From Roseicyclus sp. (GTDB lineage Bacteria; Pseudomonadota; Alphaproteobacteria; Rhodobacterales; Rhodobacteraceae): a stretch of 64,000 nucleotides of DNA. Made by a program: the position numbers and the translations under genes. Location: NCBI GenBank assembly GCA_018401965.1, contig JAGYJU010000013.1, forward strand, positions 88,490 through 152,489. Direction: 5' to 3'. Positions within the stretch are counted from its first letter, which is position 1. The number at the start of each line of letters is the position of its first letter. The notes beneath the pieces were generated by a model. That model ran no database searches. It had not been told where the DNA came from and saw nothing but the letters and a program-made list of their open reading frames with translations. Below are positions 9,449-19,162 of the stretch, piece after piece.

Positions 9449-10066
9449 TCAGGTGCCGTATTTCTCGATGAAGGCGTCGATGGACAGCGCACGGAAATCG
9501 GGGATGGCGGCGCCGAACCGGTCATGGTCCCAATCCCACCAGGCGATGCCCATCAGCGCGTCTTCCTGCGCCTGGGTGAACCGCCGCCGGATCGGGGCCG
9601 CAGGCACACCTGCCACGATCGTGTAGGGGGCCACATCCTTGGTCACCACCGCGCCCGCGCCCACCACCGCGCCGGTGCCGATGGTGACACCGGCCAGGAT
9701 GGTCGCACCATGGCCGATCCAGACATCATGGCCCACCGTCACCCAGTGCTCGCGCCGCCAGTCGAAGAATTCGGCTTCATCTTCGCCAAAGCCGAACATG
9801 CTGGCCCGATACAGCGCATGATGCTGGCAGGCGCGCCAGGTCGGGTGATTGCCGGGGTTCAGCCGGACCATGTTGGCGATATTGGTCCATTTGCCGATGG
9901 TGGACCAGATGACATGGCCGAAGTCGCAGATGTAGGAATAATCCCCCATCTCGCAGGCCGCCAGTTTCGTCATCCGCCCCACCTCGGTCCAGCGGCCAAG
10001 GGTCACATCCGCACCGACCTCTGCCAGCGGGTGCAGGGTCGGCGCTTCATTCAGGCGTTTGGTCAT
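9449..10066 (-). CDS. Phosphonate-cluster acetyltransferase, hexapeptide-repeat family
   Basis: 205 residues. The left-handed beta-helix hexapeptide repeats are visible in [34 protein letters not shown] and [20 protein letters not shown], ending in [16 protein letters not shown] as in DapD/LacA-type acyltransferases. Enzymes of this subgroup occur in phn operons (TIGR03308) and probably acetylate aminoalkylphosphonates to detoxify or prepare them. The start ATG overlaps the stop of phnE by 4 bases, so it is the last gene of the transporter operon. The acyl acceptor is inferred from context only. Confidence 0.82.
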   Translation of the reverse strand: MTKRLNEAPTLHPLAEVGADVTLGRWTEVGRMTKLAACEMGDYSYICDFGHVIWSTIGKWTNIANMVRLNPGNHPTWRACQHHALYRASMFGFGEDEAEFFDWRREHWVTVGHDVWIGHGATILAGVTIGTGAVVGAGAVVTKDVAPYTIVAGVPAAPIRRRFTQAQEDALMGIAWWDWDHDRFGAAIPDFRALSIDAFIEKYGT

Positions 10067-10923
10067 CCGTCGTGTTTTCCACCGATGGCCCACAGCCGCA
10101 CATGCTTGCTCAGCCAGTCGATGGCAAAGATCAGAACCAGCACGTTCAGCACCACAAAGGCCACCTGATCATACAGGCCCGCGCGGAACCTTTCGATGAT
10201 GATCATCCCGATGCCGCCCGCCCCCACGATCCCAAGGATTGTTGCAGACCGGGTGTTGGATTCGAGGAAATACAGCGACTGGGAGATGAACACCGGCAAC
10301 ACTTGCGGAAGATAGCCATAGCGGATCACGCCCAGCTGCCCCGCGCCCGTGGATTGCACGCCTTCCACCTGCTTGCGGTCGATATTCTCGATCGCCTCGG
10401 AATAGAGCTTAGACAGTGTGCCAAGATCCGACACGAAGATCGCCAAGACGCCCGCCAGCGGGCCAAGGCCCACCGCCCGCACGAACACCAACCCCCACAC
10501 AAGGCTGTCGATGCCGCGCAGCACGTCGAGCATCCGCCGCACCAGCTGCCGCACCAGCCGCACCGGCATCACGTTGCGGGCCGCAAGGAACCCGATGCAC
10601 AGCGCACCGATCGTGCCCAGAAGCGTGCCCAGAAACGCCATCGCCAGCGTCTGCATGATGCCCACATAGATCTGGTCATAGGCCCAGGTGTCCATGTCAC
10701 GCCACACCACGAAACTGCGCAACAGGCGCAGCGCGCGTTCCGAACTGTCCAACAGCTTGCCGAACTCGAAATACCACATCGACCCGATCAGGTAGATCAC
10801 CGCGATGGCCAGCGGCGCCCAGCGGCGCAGCGTCTTTGCCGTGGTGCCGAAGGCCTCGGGATGGGCGGCGCGCAGATCGTCGATTTGCCGGTCGCTGACC
10901 GCGGAAATGGAAGCGATGCTCAT
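10063..10923 (-). CDS. phnE: Phosphonate ABC transporter permease
   Basis: 286 residues with about six hydrophobic membrane segments. The EAA cytoplasmic loop that docks on the ATPase is near the centre-to-end, around [18 protein letters not shown], and [22 protein letters not shown] sequence (here [18 protein letters not shown]) follows it. It is the second of two PhnE-type permeases. Each overlaps its neighbour by 4 bases, so PhnE1 and PhnE2 probably form the heterodimeric membrane channel with the PhnC ATPase and a PhnD binding protein. It sits in the inner membrane and imports phosphonates or phosphate esters. Confidence 0.9.
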   Translation of the reverse strand: MSIASISAVSDRQIDDLRAAHPEAFGTTAKTLRRWAPLAIAVIYLIGSMWYFEFGKLLDSSERALRLLRSFVVWRDMDTWAYDQIYVGIMQTLAMAFLGTLLGTIGALCIGFLAARNVMPVRLVRQLVRRMLDVLRGIDSLVWGLVFVRAVGLGPLAGVLAIFVSDLGTLSKLYSEAIENIDRKQVEGVQSTGAGQLGVIRYGYLPQVLPVFISQSLYFLESNTRSATILGIVGAGGIGMIIIERFRAGLYDQVAFVVLNVLVLIFAIDWLSKHVRLWAIGGKHDG

Positions 10924-11864
10924 GCGAAATTCTCCCGTCCGATGTAGCCAAGCCGGATGCGTTCCGAAATCAGGTCGATGATCGTGACCATCAGCACGAC
11001 AAGGATCAGCACCGCCATGACCCGGTCATCGGAATAGAACGAGATGACTCGGTTCAATTCCTGCCCGATGCCGCCCGCGCCCACGAACCCGATGATCGAG
11101 GAGGCGCGCACGTTGATCTCGAAGCGCAACAACGCATAGCTGAAGAAGTTCGGCGCCACCTGCGGCACGACCCCGTACATCATCTTTTGCGCCCAGGTGC
11201 CGCCGACCGCCGTGATCCCCTCGACGGGGCGGGACGATGCGTTCTCATTAACCTCGGCAAACAACTTGCCCAGCGCGCCCATGGTATGGATCGCGATGGC
11301 CAGAACGCCCGCAAGCGGGCCGATGCCGATCATGAACACGAACACCAGCGCCATCAGGATTTCCGGGATGCCCCGGCAGATTTCCAGAAACCGCCGCGAA
11401 ATCCAGAACACCCACGAATTCGGCGCAAGGTTCGCCGCCGCCGGAAAGCTCAGCACAAAGGCCACGCCAGCCCCGATCAGCGACGCTGTCATCGCCATCA
11501 GGATGGTTTCCCACAGCAAGGTCATGTAGGTCCAGAAATCGGTGTACCAGAAGGTCAGCGAGCCGGGCACCGCCCGCCCGTCTTCGCCCCGGCCCTCGAA
11601 CAGCATGTTCCATTGCAGGTCCGGCGTGATCGTGCCGAAATATTCGAAAATGCGCGGCACGCCCTCGGCCAGCCGCTCCGGGTAGAAGCGGCTCACCCAG
11701 ACCGACAGCACGAGGCAGACGGCAAAGATCGCCAGCGCCAGAATGTTCCACATCCGCTTGGACGCGCGCAGTTCCGCGCGGTGCCGCTCGAAGATGCTGA
11801 CGGCATCGCGCGGCGGTTCACCCGCTGCGGGGGCCGCCCCGCCCAACGTGGGGGTATAGGTCAT
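10920..11864 (-). CDS. phnE: Phosphonate ABC transporter permease
   Basis: 314 residues. A cytoplasmic N-terminus of about 35 residues is followed by a membrane helix (MWNILALAIFAVCLVLSVWV) and several more. The EAA-type loop is around VGGTWAQKMMYGVVPQV, followed by RASSIIGFVGAGGIGQ. The paralogous permease starts within this stop codon. The gene begins 12 bases after the PhnC stop. Paired, non-identical PhnE subunits are common in alphaproteobacterial phosphonate transporters. Specificity comes from the two binding proteins encoded upstream. Confidence 0.9.
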   Translation of the reverse strand: MTYTPTLGGAAPAAGEPPRDAVSIFERHRAELRASKRMWNILALAIFAVCLVLSVWVSRFYPERLAEGVPRIFEYFGTITPDLQWNMLFEGRGEDGRAVPGSLTFWYTDFWTYMTLLWETILMAMTASLIGAGVAFVLSFPAAANLAPNSWVFWISRRFLEICRGIPEILMALVFVFMIGIGPLAGVLAIAIHTMGALGKLFAEVNENASSRPVEGITAVGGTWAQKMMYGVVPQVAPNFFSYALLRFEINVRASSIIGFVGAGGIGQELNRVISFYSDDRVMAVLILVVLMVTIIDLISERIRLGYIGRENFA

Positions 11865-11876
11865 GCGCCCGCCCCC

Positions 11877-12689
11877 TCAGGCCGGAACGCGGGAAGCGGC
11901 CATCGGCGCCCCCAGCGAAGTGGATGTCGCAGCCTCGTTGAACGCTTCGTCTGCTTCCGCGCCGTAGATTTCGCGCGCCATGTCGGTCGTCAGCAGATCG
12001 GGTGTGCCGTCGAACACGACCTTGCCGCCCTGCATGCCGATGATCCGGTCACAGTAGTTGCGGGCGGTATCCAGCGTGTGCAGGTTGCAGATCACGGTGA
12101 TGCCGTCCTGCCGGTTGATGTCGCGCAGCGCGTCCATCACGATCTTGGCGTTCATCGGGTCGAGCGAGGCGATGGGTTCGTCCGCCAGCAGGATCTTTGG
12201 TTCCTGCGCCAGCGCGCGGGCAATCGCCACCCGCTGCTGCTGACCGCCCGAAAGCGTCTCGGCCCGCTGCAGCGCAGTATGCGCCATGCCCAGACGATCG
12301 AGCGCCTGAATGGCAAAGGCCCGCTCGCGCTGGGTAAAGACCTGCGCCATCGCCCGCCAGGACGGCAGGTCGTACAGCCGCCCGGTCATCACATTGGTGA
12401 TCACGTCAAGCCGACCGACAAGGTTGAACTGCTGAAAGATCATCGCGCAATCGGACCGCCAGGCGCGCAGCTCGCGCCCCTTGAGCGCGGCGATGTCCGC
12501 GTCCCCGAACAGGATCTGCCCCTCGGACGGGTCGATCAAGCGGTTGAGCAGCCGCAAAAGCGTCGATTTGCCCGCCCCCGACCGGCCGATGATGCCGACC
12601 ATCTGGCCATCGGGGATCTCCAGATTGGCGTTGTTCACGGCCAGATTTTCGCCGAACCGGCGGGTCAATTTTTGAAGTTTCAGCATCAT
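11877..12689 (-). CDS. phnC: Phosphonate ABC transporter ATP-binding protein
   Basis: 270 residues. Walker A is GRSGAGKS (35-42), the Q-loop is FQQFN near 87, the ABC signature LSGGQ is at 147-151, and Walker B ILLADE is about 167-172. The C-terminal [12 protein letters not shown] extension is PhnC-like. Two ATGs are adjacent (12689 and 12686). The AAAGGGG ribosome site fits the second slightly better, a one-residue difference. It energises PhnE1/PhnE2. It is separated from phnD by a hairpin, which probably lowers its expression relative to the binding proteins. Confidence 0.93.
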   Translation of the reverse strand: MMLKLQKLTRRFGENLAVNNANLEIPDGQMVGIIGRSGAGKSTLLRLLNRLIDPSEGQILFGDADIAALKGRELRAWRSDCAMIFQQFNLVGRLDVITNVMTGRLYDLPSWRAMAQVFTQRERAFAIQALDRLGMAHTALQRAETLSGGQQQRVAIARALAQEPKILLADEPIASLDPMNAKIVMDALRDINRQDGITVICNLHTLDTARNYCDRIIGMQGGKVVFDGTPDLLTTDMAREIYGAEADEAFNEAATSTSLGAPMAASRVPA

Positions 12690-12742
12690 GATGCCCCTTT
12701 GCCTGCCTGACGCCGCGCGGATGCCCGCGCTTGCAATGAAAA

Positions 12743-12781
12743 CACCGCGGGGCGCGCTCCTTGGATCGGGGCCCCGCGGTG
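12743..12781 (-). terminator. Hairpin in the phnD-phnC gap (attenuator or mRNA stabiliser)
   Basis: A perfect 11-bp inverted repeat (CACCGCGGGGC against GCCCCGCGGTG) with a 17-base loop. On the transcribed strand it is followed by GTTTTC. It lies between a binding-protein gene and its ATPase gene, where such hairpins usually stop part of the transcripts and protect the upstream message. Confidence 0.6.
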
Positions 12782-12796
12782 GTCGTAAGGTTGGGT

Positions 12797-13720
12797 TCAG
12801 CGCGCTTCGGTCATCACTTCGCGCAGCGCGATCGTGCCTTCGTAAAAGGCGTGGTCGATCTCGACATAGCCGCCGTCGTCGCCACCCGCGGCCAGCGCGT
12901 AGCATTCGGGATGCTCGGTCTGCATGCTCAGCAAGAACTCCATCAGCAGTGCTCGCGCTTCTTCGGGCAGGTCCTTGCGCATTACCGTCGGGCCGTTGGG
13001 GATGATGTCGGAGGTCCAGACGATGCGGATGTCGTTCATGTCGAGCAGGCCGTTGTCGACCATCCGGCGCAGGTTGCCGCGCGAGAAACCGTCGGAAAAG
13101 TCGCCCTGACCGGAAATCCAAGTCACAGCGGCGTCATACTGCTCGTTGAGCACCGCGACGACGGCCTGTTCGTGCCCGCCGCCAAAGCCGGTGGTGCCGA
13201 AATATTCAGCGTCGTTGATCCCCTGCAGCGCCAGTTGCCCGCGCGGGACCAGGTAGCCCGAGGTGGAATTGGGATCTGCATAGGCCAGGCTGCGGCCCTG
13301 CATGTCCTCGAGCGTTTCGATATCGCTGTCCGAGCGCACGACCATCACGGCATAATAGCCCAACGAGCCATCCAGCTGCGCGCGCGTCAGAACCGGCTCG
13401 ACCGCTTCGGGATCCTGCAGATGGATGCCGGCATAGGCGGCTGCACCCAGACCCGCCATTTGCAGCTGACCCGCCAGCAGGCCCTGCATCACGCCCGCGT
13501 AATCGGCAGCCGGGAACAGTTCGACCGGCACGTCCAGCACCTCGGAAATCAGCTCGCCGAAGCATTCGTTGCGGCGCAGCCGGTCGGATTCGTTTTCGCC
13601 GCCCAGAATGCCGATGTTGAAACTGCCCATCTGCGCGCGCCAGTCATCTTGCGCGAAAGCGGCGGTGGAGGTCAGGGCGGTAGCACCCATCACGAGGGCT
13701 GCAAGCGTGATCTTGAACAT
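12797..13720 (-). CDS. phnD: Phosphonate ABC transporter substrate-binding protein
   Basis: 307 residues from ATG 13720, with GGGGA 7 bases upstream. An in-frame ATG 6 bases earlier is also possible. A signal peptide ends at AFAQ. PhnD family features: [47 protein letters not shown] and [13 protein letters not shown]. The periplasmic domain binds phosphonates and hands them to PhnE1/E2. It is a diverged tandem copy of the next gene, roughly 60% identical by eye, so the transporter may accept a wider range of substrates. Confidence 0.92.
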   Translation of the reverse strand: MFKITLAALVMGATALTSTAAFAQDDWRAQMGSFNIGILGGENESDRLRRNECFGELISEVLDVPVELFPAADYAGVMQGLLAGQLQMAGLGAAAYAGIHLQDPEAVEPVLTRAQLDGSLGYYAVMVVRSDSDIETLEDMQGRSLAYADPNSTSGYLVPRGQLALQGINDAEYFGTTGFGGGHEQAVVAVLNEQYDAAVTWISGQGDFSDGFSRGNLRRMVDNGLLDMNDIRIVWTSDIIPNGPTVMRKDLPEEARALLMEFLLSMQTEHPECYALAAGGDDGGYVEIDHAFYEGTIALREVMTEAR

Positions 13721-13752
13721 GGTCATGTCCCCAGGTTTTTGCATGAAACGAG

Positions 13753-13776
13753 CAGGGCGGCCCCAAGGCCGCCCTG
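13753..13776 (-). terminator. Hairpin between the two phnD genes
   Basis: A perfect 10-bp stem (CAGGGCGGCC/GGCCGCCCTG) with a 4-base loop, 15 bases after the stop of the first phnD. No long T run follows, so it more likely stabilises the upstream message than fully terminates. Confidence 0.55.
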
Positions 13777-13791
13777 AAAGATTGCAGTGCG

Positions 13792-14709
13792 TCAGCGCGA
13801 CTGGGTGGCTGCTTCGCGCATCGCCACGATGCCTTCGTAGAAGCTGTGATCCACAGGCACCCAGCCCTGCCCTTCGCCCATCGAGAACGAGGTGTAGCAC
13901 TCCGGATCAGACTCATGCTGGGTGGCCATGTAGTCATAGACGATCTGGCGGGCTTCTTCGGGCACGCCGTTGCGAATGACTGCGGGGCCGTTGGCGATCA
14001 GGCCCGAGGTCCAGATCACGCGCACGTCGTTCATGTCGAGCAGGCCATTGTTGACCATGGTGCGGAAGTTGCCGCGCGTGTAGCCGTCGGCATGTTCACC
14101 CTGCCCCGAGGTCCAGGTCACGCCGGCATCATACTGCTCGTTCAGCACCGCGATCACGGCCTGCTCGTGCCCGCCACCGAACCCGGTCTGCGAAAAGTAG
14201 TCGTCGTTGATGCCCATCCGGCCCAGCTCGAATTGTGGCACAAGGTAGCCCGAGGTGGAATTCGCATCGGCATAGGCCAGGCTGCGGCCCTGCATGTCTT
14301 CCAGTGTGTGGATGTCGCTGTCGGCGCGCACATACATCATGGCGACATAGCCCGTCGATCCGTCAGCTTCCGAGCCCACGAAGATCGGCTCGACCGCGTT
14401 GTTGTCCTGCATGTAGATACCGGCATAGGCTGATGCGCCCAGCGTGGCGAAATCCAGCTGCTCGGCCAGCAGGCCCTGCATCACGCCGGCGTAATCAGCG
14501 GCGGGAAACAGCTGAACTTCGACGCCCAGACGCTCTTCCAGCGCGACGCGGAAGCATTCGTTGTTGCGCAGCCGGTCAGCTTCGTTTTCGCCGCCCAGCA
14601 GGCCGACACGAAACACGGGCAGGTCACCGCGCCAGTCCTGCGCGACAGCAGCGGTAGAGGTCAGCGCGGTGGCGCCGAGGATCAGGGCACAAAGCGTGGT
14701 CTTGAACAT
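13792..14709 (-). CDS. phnD: Phosphonate ABC transporter substrate-binding protein (first gene of operon)
   Basis: 305 residues with a signal peptide ending near AVAQ. It has the same conserved blocks as the adjacent copy ([61 protein letters not shown]). AAGGA lies 9-13 bases upstream of the ATG. It is the promoter-proximal gene of the leftward transporter operon and lies 95 bases downstream of a four-unit Pho box, so it should be induced on phosphate starvation. The tandem copy differs most in the ligand-binding lobes (for example YMQDNNAVEP against [10 protein letters not shown]). Confidence 0.92.
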   Translation of the reverse strand: MFKTTLCALILGATALTSTAAVAQDWRGDLPVFRVGLLGGENEADRLRNNECFRVALEERLGVEVQLFPAADYAGVMQGLLAEQLDFATLGASAYAGIYMQDNNAVEPIFVGSEADGSTGYVAMMYVRADSDIHTLEDMQGRSLAYADANSTSGYLVPQFELGRMGINDDYFSQTGFGGGHEQAVIAVLNEQYDAGVTWTSGQGEHADGYTRGNFRTMVNNGLLDMNDVRVIWTSGLIANGPAVIRNGVPEEARQIVYDYMATQHESDPECYTSFSMGEGQGWVPVDHSFYEGIVAMREAATQSR

Positions 14710-14804
14710 CGAGATGGTCCTTTTGATGCGTCAATTGCCGCGAAAGCCAGCCATGCCGCAGCGCGGCACAGGCCTTCGTCACGGCAGAGGGCTAGGCGCG
14801 CTGT

Positions 14805-14844
14805 GTGATGTTGCGGTAATGGTTTGGTGATAAAATCATGACAG
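14805..14844 (-). promoter_or_regulatory. Pho box array (PhoB operator) for phnDDCEE
   Basis: Read on the minus strand, four 7-mers recur every 11 bases: CTGTCAT, TTATCAC, CCATTAC, ACATCAC, each separated by 4 bases. This is the geometry of PhoB half-sites (7 + 4), and the first matches the consensus CTGTCAT exactly. The array ends about 95 bases upstream of the first phnD. Phosphate-starvation control is inferred from this match. Confidence 0.75.
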
Positions 14845-15075
14845 TGCGCCAATCGCCTCACCCGCCACGGGAATCATCGATTCGCGCCACTCCCGACCCG
14901 GGAAACCACCGCCGCCCAACACCGACATTTGTGCGATTTGTTGGTAAAAAAGCCGCGCTTCCGGCCCGATTGGCACCACTGACAGCGCCCCGCGCGATTC
15001 GCTGGCCGTTGCAGGCCCGCCGGCGTGCCGCGCGCCGCCCCCGCCCGCCCGACACTGCCCGACCAAGGGCCATCA

Positions 15076-15093
15076 CGTCACAAAAGGATCACA
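15076..15093 (+). promoter_or_regulatory. Possible second Pho box upstream of phnM
   Basis: CGTCACA and GATCACA are spaced 11 bases apart on the plus strand, 66 bases before the phnM start. The match to the PhoB half-site is weaker than in the array facing phnD. I see nothing else in the 449-base divergent region between phnD and phnM. Confidence 0.3.
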
Positions 15094-15158
15094 TTAGGGA
15101 TATTGGCGCGTTACATTTCGCGCATCCCAAGGGCGCCATCCGTAGGAGTATGCCCCAG

Positions 15159-16310
15159 ATGTTCGATACACGCCCCGCCGCCGCCGTGACCCTGTCCAAC
15201 GCCCGCATCGTCACGCCGCAAGGCATCCGGGACGGCGCACTGACCCTCGACGGCGACCAGATTGCCGGGATCAGCACTGCGCGCGACGGGCTGGATCTTG
15301 GCGACGCCTTCCTGATCCCCGGCATCGTCGATCTGCACACCGACCATGTCGAGCGCCACACCCATCCGCGGGTGTCGGTGATCTGGCCCTTCCTGCCCGC
15401 GCTGATGGCGCATGATGCGGTGGTGATTTCGGGCGGCACCACGACCGTTTTCGACAGCCTGTCGGTCGGCGCCTCGATGAAACGACCGGAACGGCGCGAA
15501 ATCCTTGAACCGCTGATCGCTGCCCTGGCCGAGGGGCAGAAAGCGGGGGCATTTCGCGCCGAACACCTGCTGCACCTGCGCTGCGAAATCTCCGACCCGG
15601 CGACGATGGACCTTGTCGATGCCACCATCGCCCATCCGTTGACCCGGCTGGTGTCGGTGATGGATCACACGCCCGGCGATCGCCAAAGCCCCGACATCGA
15701 CCGCTGGTTCGCCCATATGATCCACGAGATGGAGGTGGACGAGGCGACGGGCCGCGACATGATGGATGACCTGTTTGATCGATCCCGCGCGCGCGGCGCC
15801 GAGGTACGCGCCCATGTCGTCGCCCGCGCCCGCGCCCATGCCCTGCCTATCATGAGCCATGATGACCGCAGCACGGATCACGTCGATCAGGCCGCGGCCG
15901 AAGGCATGGGCATATCCGAATTCCCCACCACCCTGGTCGCAGCAAGACAGGCGCGCGACGCGAAGCTGTCGATCATCGCGGGGGCCCCGAATTACCTGCG
16001 CGGCGGGTCGCAATCGGGCAATGTCTCGGTCGCCGAACTGCTGAGCCATGGCCTCGTCGACGCGCTGGCCTCCGATTACATCCCGCGATCGCCGCTGGAT
16101 GCGGCCTTCCGGCTCGCCGCCGACCCCGCCCTGCCCCATGACCTGCCTGCGGCGCTTGCCCTGGTGACCGATGCGCCGGCGCGGATGGCGGGGCTGACCG
16201 ACCGGGGCCGGATCGAACCGGGCCTGCGCGCCGATCTGGCCGCGATCCGCCTGGTCGACGGGCAACCCGTGGTGCAGGCGGTGTGGCGCGCGGGCAAACA
16301 GGTGTTTTGA
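15159..16310 (+). CDS. phnM: PhnM-type alpha-D-ribose 1-methylphosphonate 5-triphosphate diphosphatase
   Basis: 383 residues of the amidohydrolase superfamily. I preferred ATG 15159 because AGGAG lies 10 bases upstream. The ATG at 15150 is only 1 base from it. Metal ligands are in DLHTDHVERH (His60, His63, His67), with later conserved MDHTPGDRQ, SHDD and SDYIPRSPL. PhnM removes pyrophosphate from the triphosphate intermediate, giving the 5-phosphate substrate of PhnJ. It is transcribed divergently from the transporter and followed after 10 bases by an isomerase. A second, different PhnM lies 1 kb away, so this copy may serve another phosphonate. Confidence 0.85.
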   Translation: MFDTRPAAAVTLSNARIVTPQGIRDGALTLDGDQIAGISTARDGLDLGDAFLIPGIVDLHTDHVERHTHPRVSVIWPFLPALMAHDAVVISGGTTTVFDSLSVGASMKRPERREILEPLIAALAEGQKAGAFRAEHLLHLRCEISDPATMDLVDATIAHPLTRLVSVMDHTPGDRQSPDIDRWFAHMIHEMEVDEATGRDMMDDLFDRSRARGAEVRAHVVARARAHALPIMSHDDRSTDHVDQAAAEGMGISEFPTTLVAARQARDAKLSIIAGAPNYLRGGSQSGNVSVAELLSHGLVDALASDYIPRSPLDAAFRLAADPALPHDLPAALALVTDAPARMAGLTDRGRIEPGLRADLAAIRLVDGQPVVQAVWRAGKQVF

Positions 16311-16320
16311 AACAGGTGTC

Positions 16321-17158
16321 ATGATGCAACCCATCCAGATCGGCGCGGCGCTCATGGTGGCCGACCTTCCCGCCTACCGCGACTGGCTGATCGCGGGCCA
16401 ACGCGATCTCGAGCTGCAGGATTTCCTGATCCCCGAGGTCTTGTTGGGCGATTGGCAGGCTCGCGTGGCCGAGGCGCGGCGCGCTCTGGACGGCTTTACC
16501 GGGCGGCTTGGCATTCATGGCCCCTTCTACAACTTGGCCCTCGATACGTCCGACCCGGAAATTGCACCGATCGTCGCGCGCCGCTTCGTGACAGGCGTCG
16601 CCGCCGCCGCTGCCCTTGGCGCGACGCAGATGGTGATCCATTCCCCCTATACCACCTGGGATTGGTTCAATTTCGGCAACAATCCCGCAACCCCTGCCCG
16701 CGCTTCTGGCGCAGAGCGCAAGATCGAAAAGACCCAGGCGATCCTCAGGAGATGCCGTCGCCCGCGCCGAGGCCGAAGGCGTGACGCTGGTGATCGAGAA
16801 TATCGAAGACATCGATCCCGCCCATCGCCGCCTTCTGGCGCAAAGCTTCGGCTCGGATGCCGTGCGCCTGTCGATCGACACCGGGCATGCCCATTACGCC
16901 CATCACGCCACCGGCGCGCCGCCGGTCGATTACTTCGTCACCGATGCGGGCGCGTGGCTTGCCCATGTGCATCTGCAAGATGCCGATGGCTTTGCCGACC
17001 GCCACTGGCCGCCGGGGCGCGGCACGGTCAACTGGCACGCGGTCTTTGCCGCCATCGCGGCCCTGCCGCAGCGCCCGCACCTGGTGCTGGAACTGCGCCA
17101 TGCCGCCGATATCCCGGCGGCCATGACCTACCTGGAGCGTGAAGGCCTTGCCTGCTGA
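16321..17158 (+). pseudogene. Sugar phosphate isomerase/epimerase (TIM barrel), frameshifted
   Basis: The N-terminal half reads from ATG 16321 in frame 1 (IQIGAALMVADLPAYRDW, LGIHGPFYNLALDTSDPE, ATQMVIHSPYTTWDW). The C-terminal half continues in frame 2 from about 16742 (GDAVARAEAEGVTLVIENIEDI, RLSIDTGHAHYAHH, AHVHLQDADGF, HLVLELRH) to 17158. Together they form an AP-endonuclease-2/xylose-isomerase-like barrel with the usual metal Glu and His residues (IEN, DTGHA, HLQD). A one-base insertion or two-base loss near 16741-16755 separates them. It follows phnM by 10 bases. In related clusters such proteins may process a sugar moiety released from a phosphonate ester. Confidence 0.7.
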
Positions 17159-17285
17159 CACCAGCGGCCTGTCGTTTCACCTTTCCCAAAATACGCAATC
17201 CCGCCCTGCGCCGCCATGCCAAGCATCGCGGCGCGGCGCGGCCAAGCGCTGGCTGGGGCTCGATGCCCCGGCCGGCCCTGCCCCC

Positions 17286-18429
17286 TCACGCCACCCGCGC
17301 GCCCATGGCCCAGACCCCGCGCAAGACCGGCACCCCGTCCAGCTGCCGAAACCGGATCACATCGGCGCGCATCCCTTCGGCCAGCACACCCCGATCCGAC
17401 ATCCCCGCCGCACGCGCGGGGGCGGCGCTGACGGTCGCGATGGCGCGCGGCAGATCGCCCCACAGATCGCCCAAAAGACAGGCCGCATAGAGCAACGACG
17501 CCGGAACGTAATCGGACGACACGATATCCAGCAGCCCCGCCTTGGCCAGCGCCATGGCCGAGACATTGCCCGAATGGGACCCGCCCCGCACCAGGTTGGG
17601 CGCACCCATCATCACCGCGATGCCGTGCTGCCGGCAGGCGCGCGCGGCCTCCTCGGTCGTGGGAAATTCCGCCAGCGCGATGCCGTGCTCGGCCGATCGC
17701 ACCACATGAGCCAGCGTTGTGTCATCATGGCTGGCCAGCACGGCGCCGAACCGCTGCGCGGCCTCTACCGTTGCCGCCTCATGCCCGTCGCGCACCGCAT
17801 CGCCCAACGCCGTGCGGGCACGGACATGGTCCTGGAACACCTCTTCCGACAACCCGTGCTTGCCTTTCATGTAGGTGGCGTATTGCCCGATATCGGCAAA
17901 CTGGCGCTGCCCCGGCGTGTGGTCCATCAGGCTGACGATGCCGATCCGGTCCTCTGGCCCGAATTGCGCCAGTTCCTCGGCAAGGGTCTGCGAACAGATC
18001 TCGGCGCGCAGGTGGATGTGGTGGCTGATCTTGAGCGCGCCGCTGGCGCGCATCGCCAGCAATTCATCGGCCAGCGCGCGGGCATAGCGAGCAAAGCCCA
18101 CCCCGGTGCTTTCGATCGAGCCCACCCGGATCGCATCGAAAACCGTGGTGATGCCGCAGCCCGCCAGTTCCGCGTCATGGGCGGCGATGGCGGGCTTGTG
18201 CGGCCAATAGGCCGAGGGGCGCGGGCGGATGTGCCGCTCCAGGTTGTCGGTGTGCAATTCCACCAGCCCCGGCGCGACGATATCGCCCCCGCAATCGACC
18301 GCCCCGCATGGGCACCGCGGCCCCGCCCGCGATCTCGACGATCGCGCCGCCCTGCAGCGTGATCCGGCCCGTCATCTCGCCCTCGGGCAGGATCAATCGG
18401 GCATTGGCAAGCGTCAGCGTATCAGACAT
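17286..18429 (-). pseudogene. phnM: Second PhnM (ribose 1-methylphosphonate 5-triphosphate diphosphatase), frameshifted
   Basis: The start is ATG 18429 (MSDTLTLANARLILPEGEM). After about 42 codons the reading must shift at a CCCC run (18302-18305 on the plus strand), after which DCGGDIVAPGLVELHTDNLERH continues in the frame that runs to 17286. Apart from the shift the protein is a full-length, typical PhnM: HTDNLERH metal site, SLMDHTPGQRQ, SHDDTTLAHV, MGAPNLVRGGSHSGN and SSDYVP. This is closer to classical PhnM than the copy at 15159. One extra G would explain the shift, so the gene may be intact in reality. It is divergent from the DUF1045 gene, 46 bases away. Confidence 0.8.
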
Positions 18430-18475
18430 CACGATGGCATCCTTGGGCATGTCGGTCTCGGAAAGGACAGATAAG

Positions 18476-19162
18476 ATGGACGGGTTCAAGCGCTTTGGTC
18501 TCTACATGGTGCCCGAAGGGGCGCTCTATCGCGCGGGCGCAGACTGGCTGGGCTGGGACAGCGTGGCGGGCAAAGCCACCATGCCGCCCGATCTGCCCGG
18601 GCTGCCGGACCGCGCGGGAGCGCTGACCGCGACACCGCGCAAATACGGGCTGCATGGCACGATCAAGCCGCCCTTCCGGCTGATGCAGGGCATGGATGCC
18701 ACGGGTCTGGCCAGCGCCGCACAGGCGTTTTGCGCGAGCCGCGCGCCGGTCACCCTCCCGCGTCTTGTCCTGCGACGCCTTGGCGGGTTCATCGCCATCG
18801 TGCCGCACATGCCCTCGGCCGATCTGGCCGATCTGGCGGGGGCTTGCGTGACATCGCTCGATGCATTCCGCGCCCCCCCCACCGAGACAGAGCTGGCGCG
18901 GCGGCGCGCATCCAAACTCTCCGACCGGCAAGAGGCGCTTCTGACCCGCTGGGGCTACCCCTATGTGCGCGAGGAATTCCGCTTTCACATCACCCTCACC
19001 GGCAATCTGCCCCAAGATCAGGCCGAGGCGGCGCTGGCTGTCTTGTCGGATCATTTCGCGCCGCATCTGGCCGGGCCGATCAGCATCGACAGCCTGTGCC
19101 TGATGGGCGAAGATAACGCCGGCATGTTTCACCTCCTCCACCGCTACCGGCTGTCGGGGTAA
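18476..19162 (+). CDS. DUF1045 phosphonate-metabolism protein
   Basis: 228 residues from ATG 18476, preceded by AAGGA. This is the Phn-operon DUF1045 family (TIGR03223), built on the 2H phosphoesterase fold. The two expected His-x-Thr motifs are HGTIKPPF near residue 60 and FHITLTG near 175. Family members accompany C-P lyase genes and may open cyclic phosphate intermediates, though I know of no proven reaction. It is transcribed toward phnN, and the two genes overlap by 19 bases at their 3' ends. It diverges from phnM2. Confidence 0.85.
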   Translation: MDGFKRFGLYMVPEGALYRAGADWLGWDSVAGKATMPPDLPGLPDRAGALTATPRKYGLHGTIKPPFRLMQGMDATGLASAAQAFCASRAPVTLPRLVLRRLGGFIAIVPHMPSADLADLAGACVTSLDAFRAPPTETELARRRASKLSDRQEALLTRWGYPYVREEFRFHITLTGNLPQDQAEAALAVLSDHFAPHLAGPISIDSLCLMGEDNAGMFHLLHRYRLSG

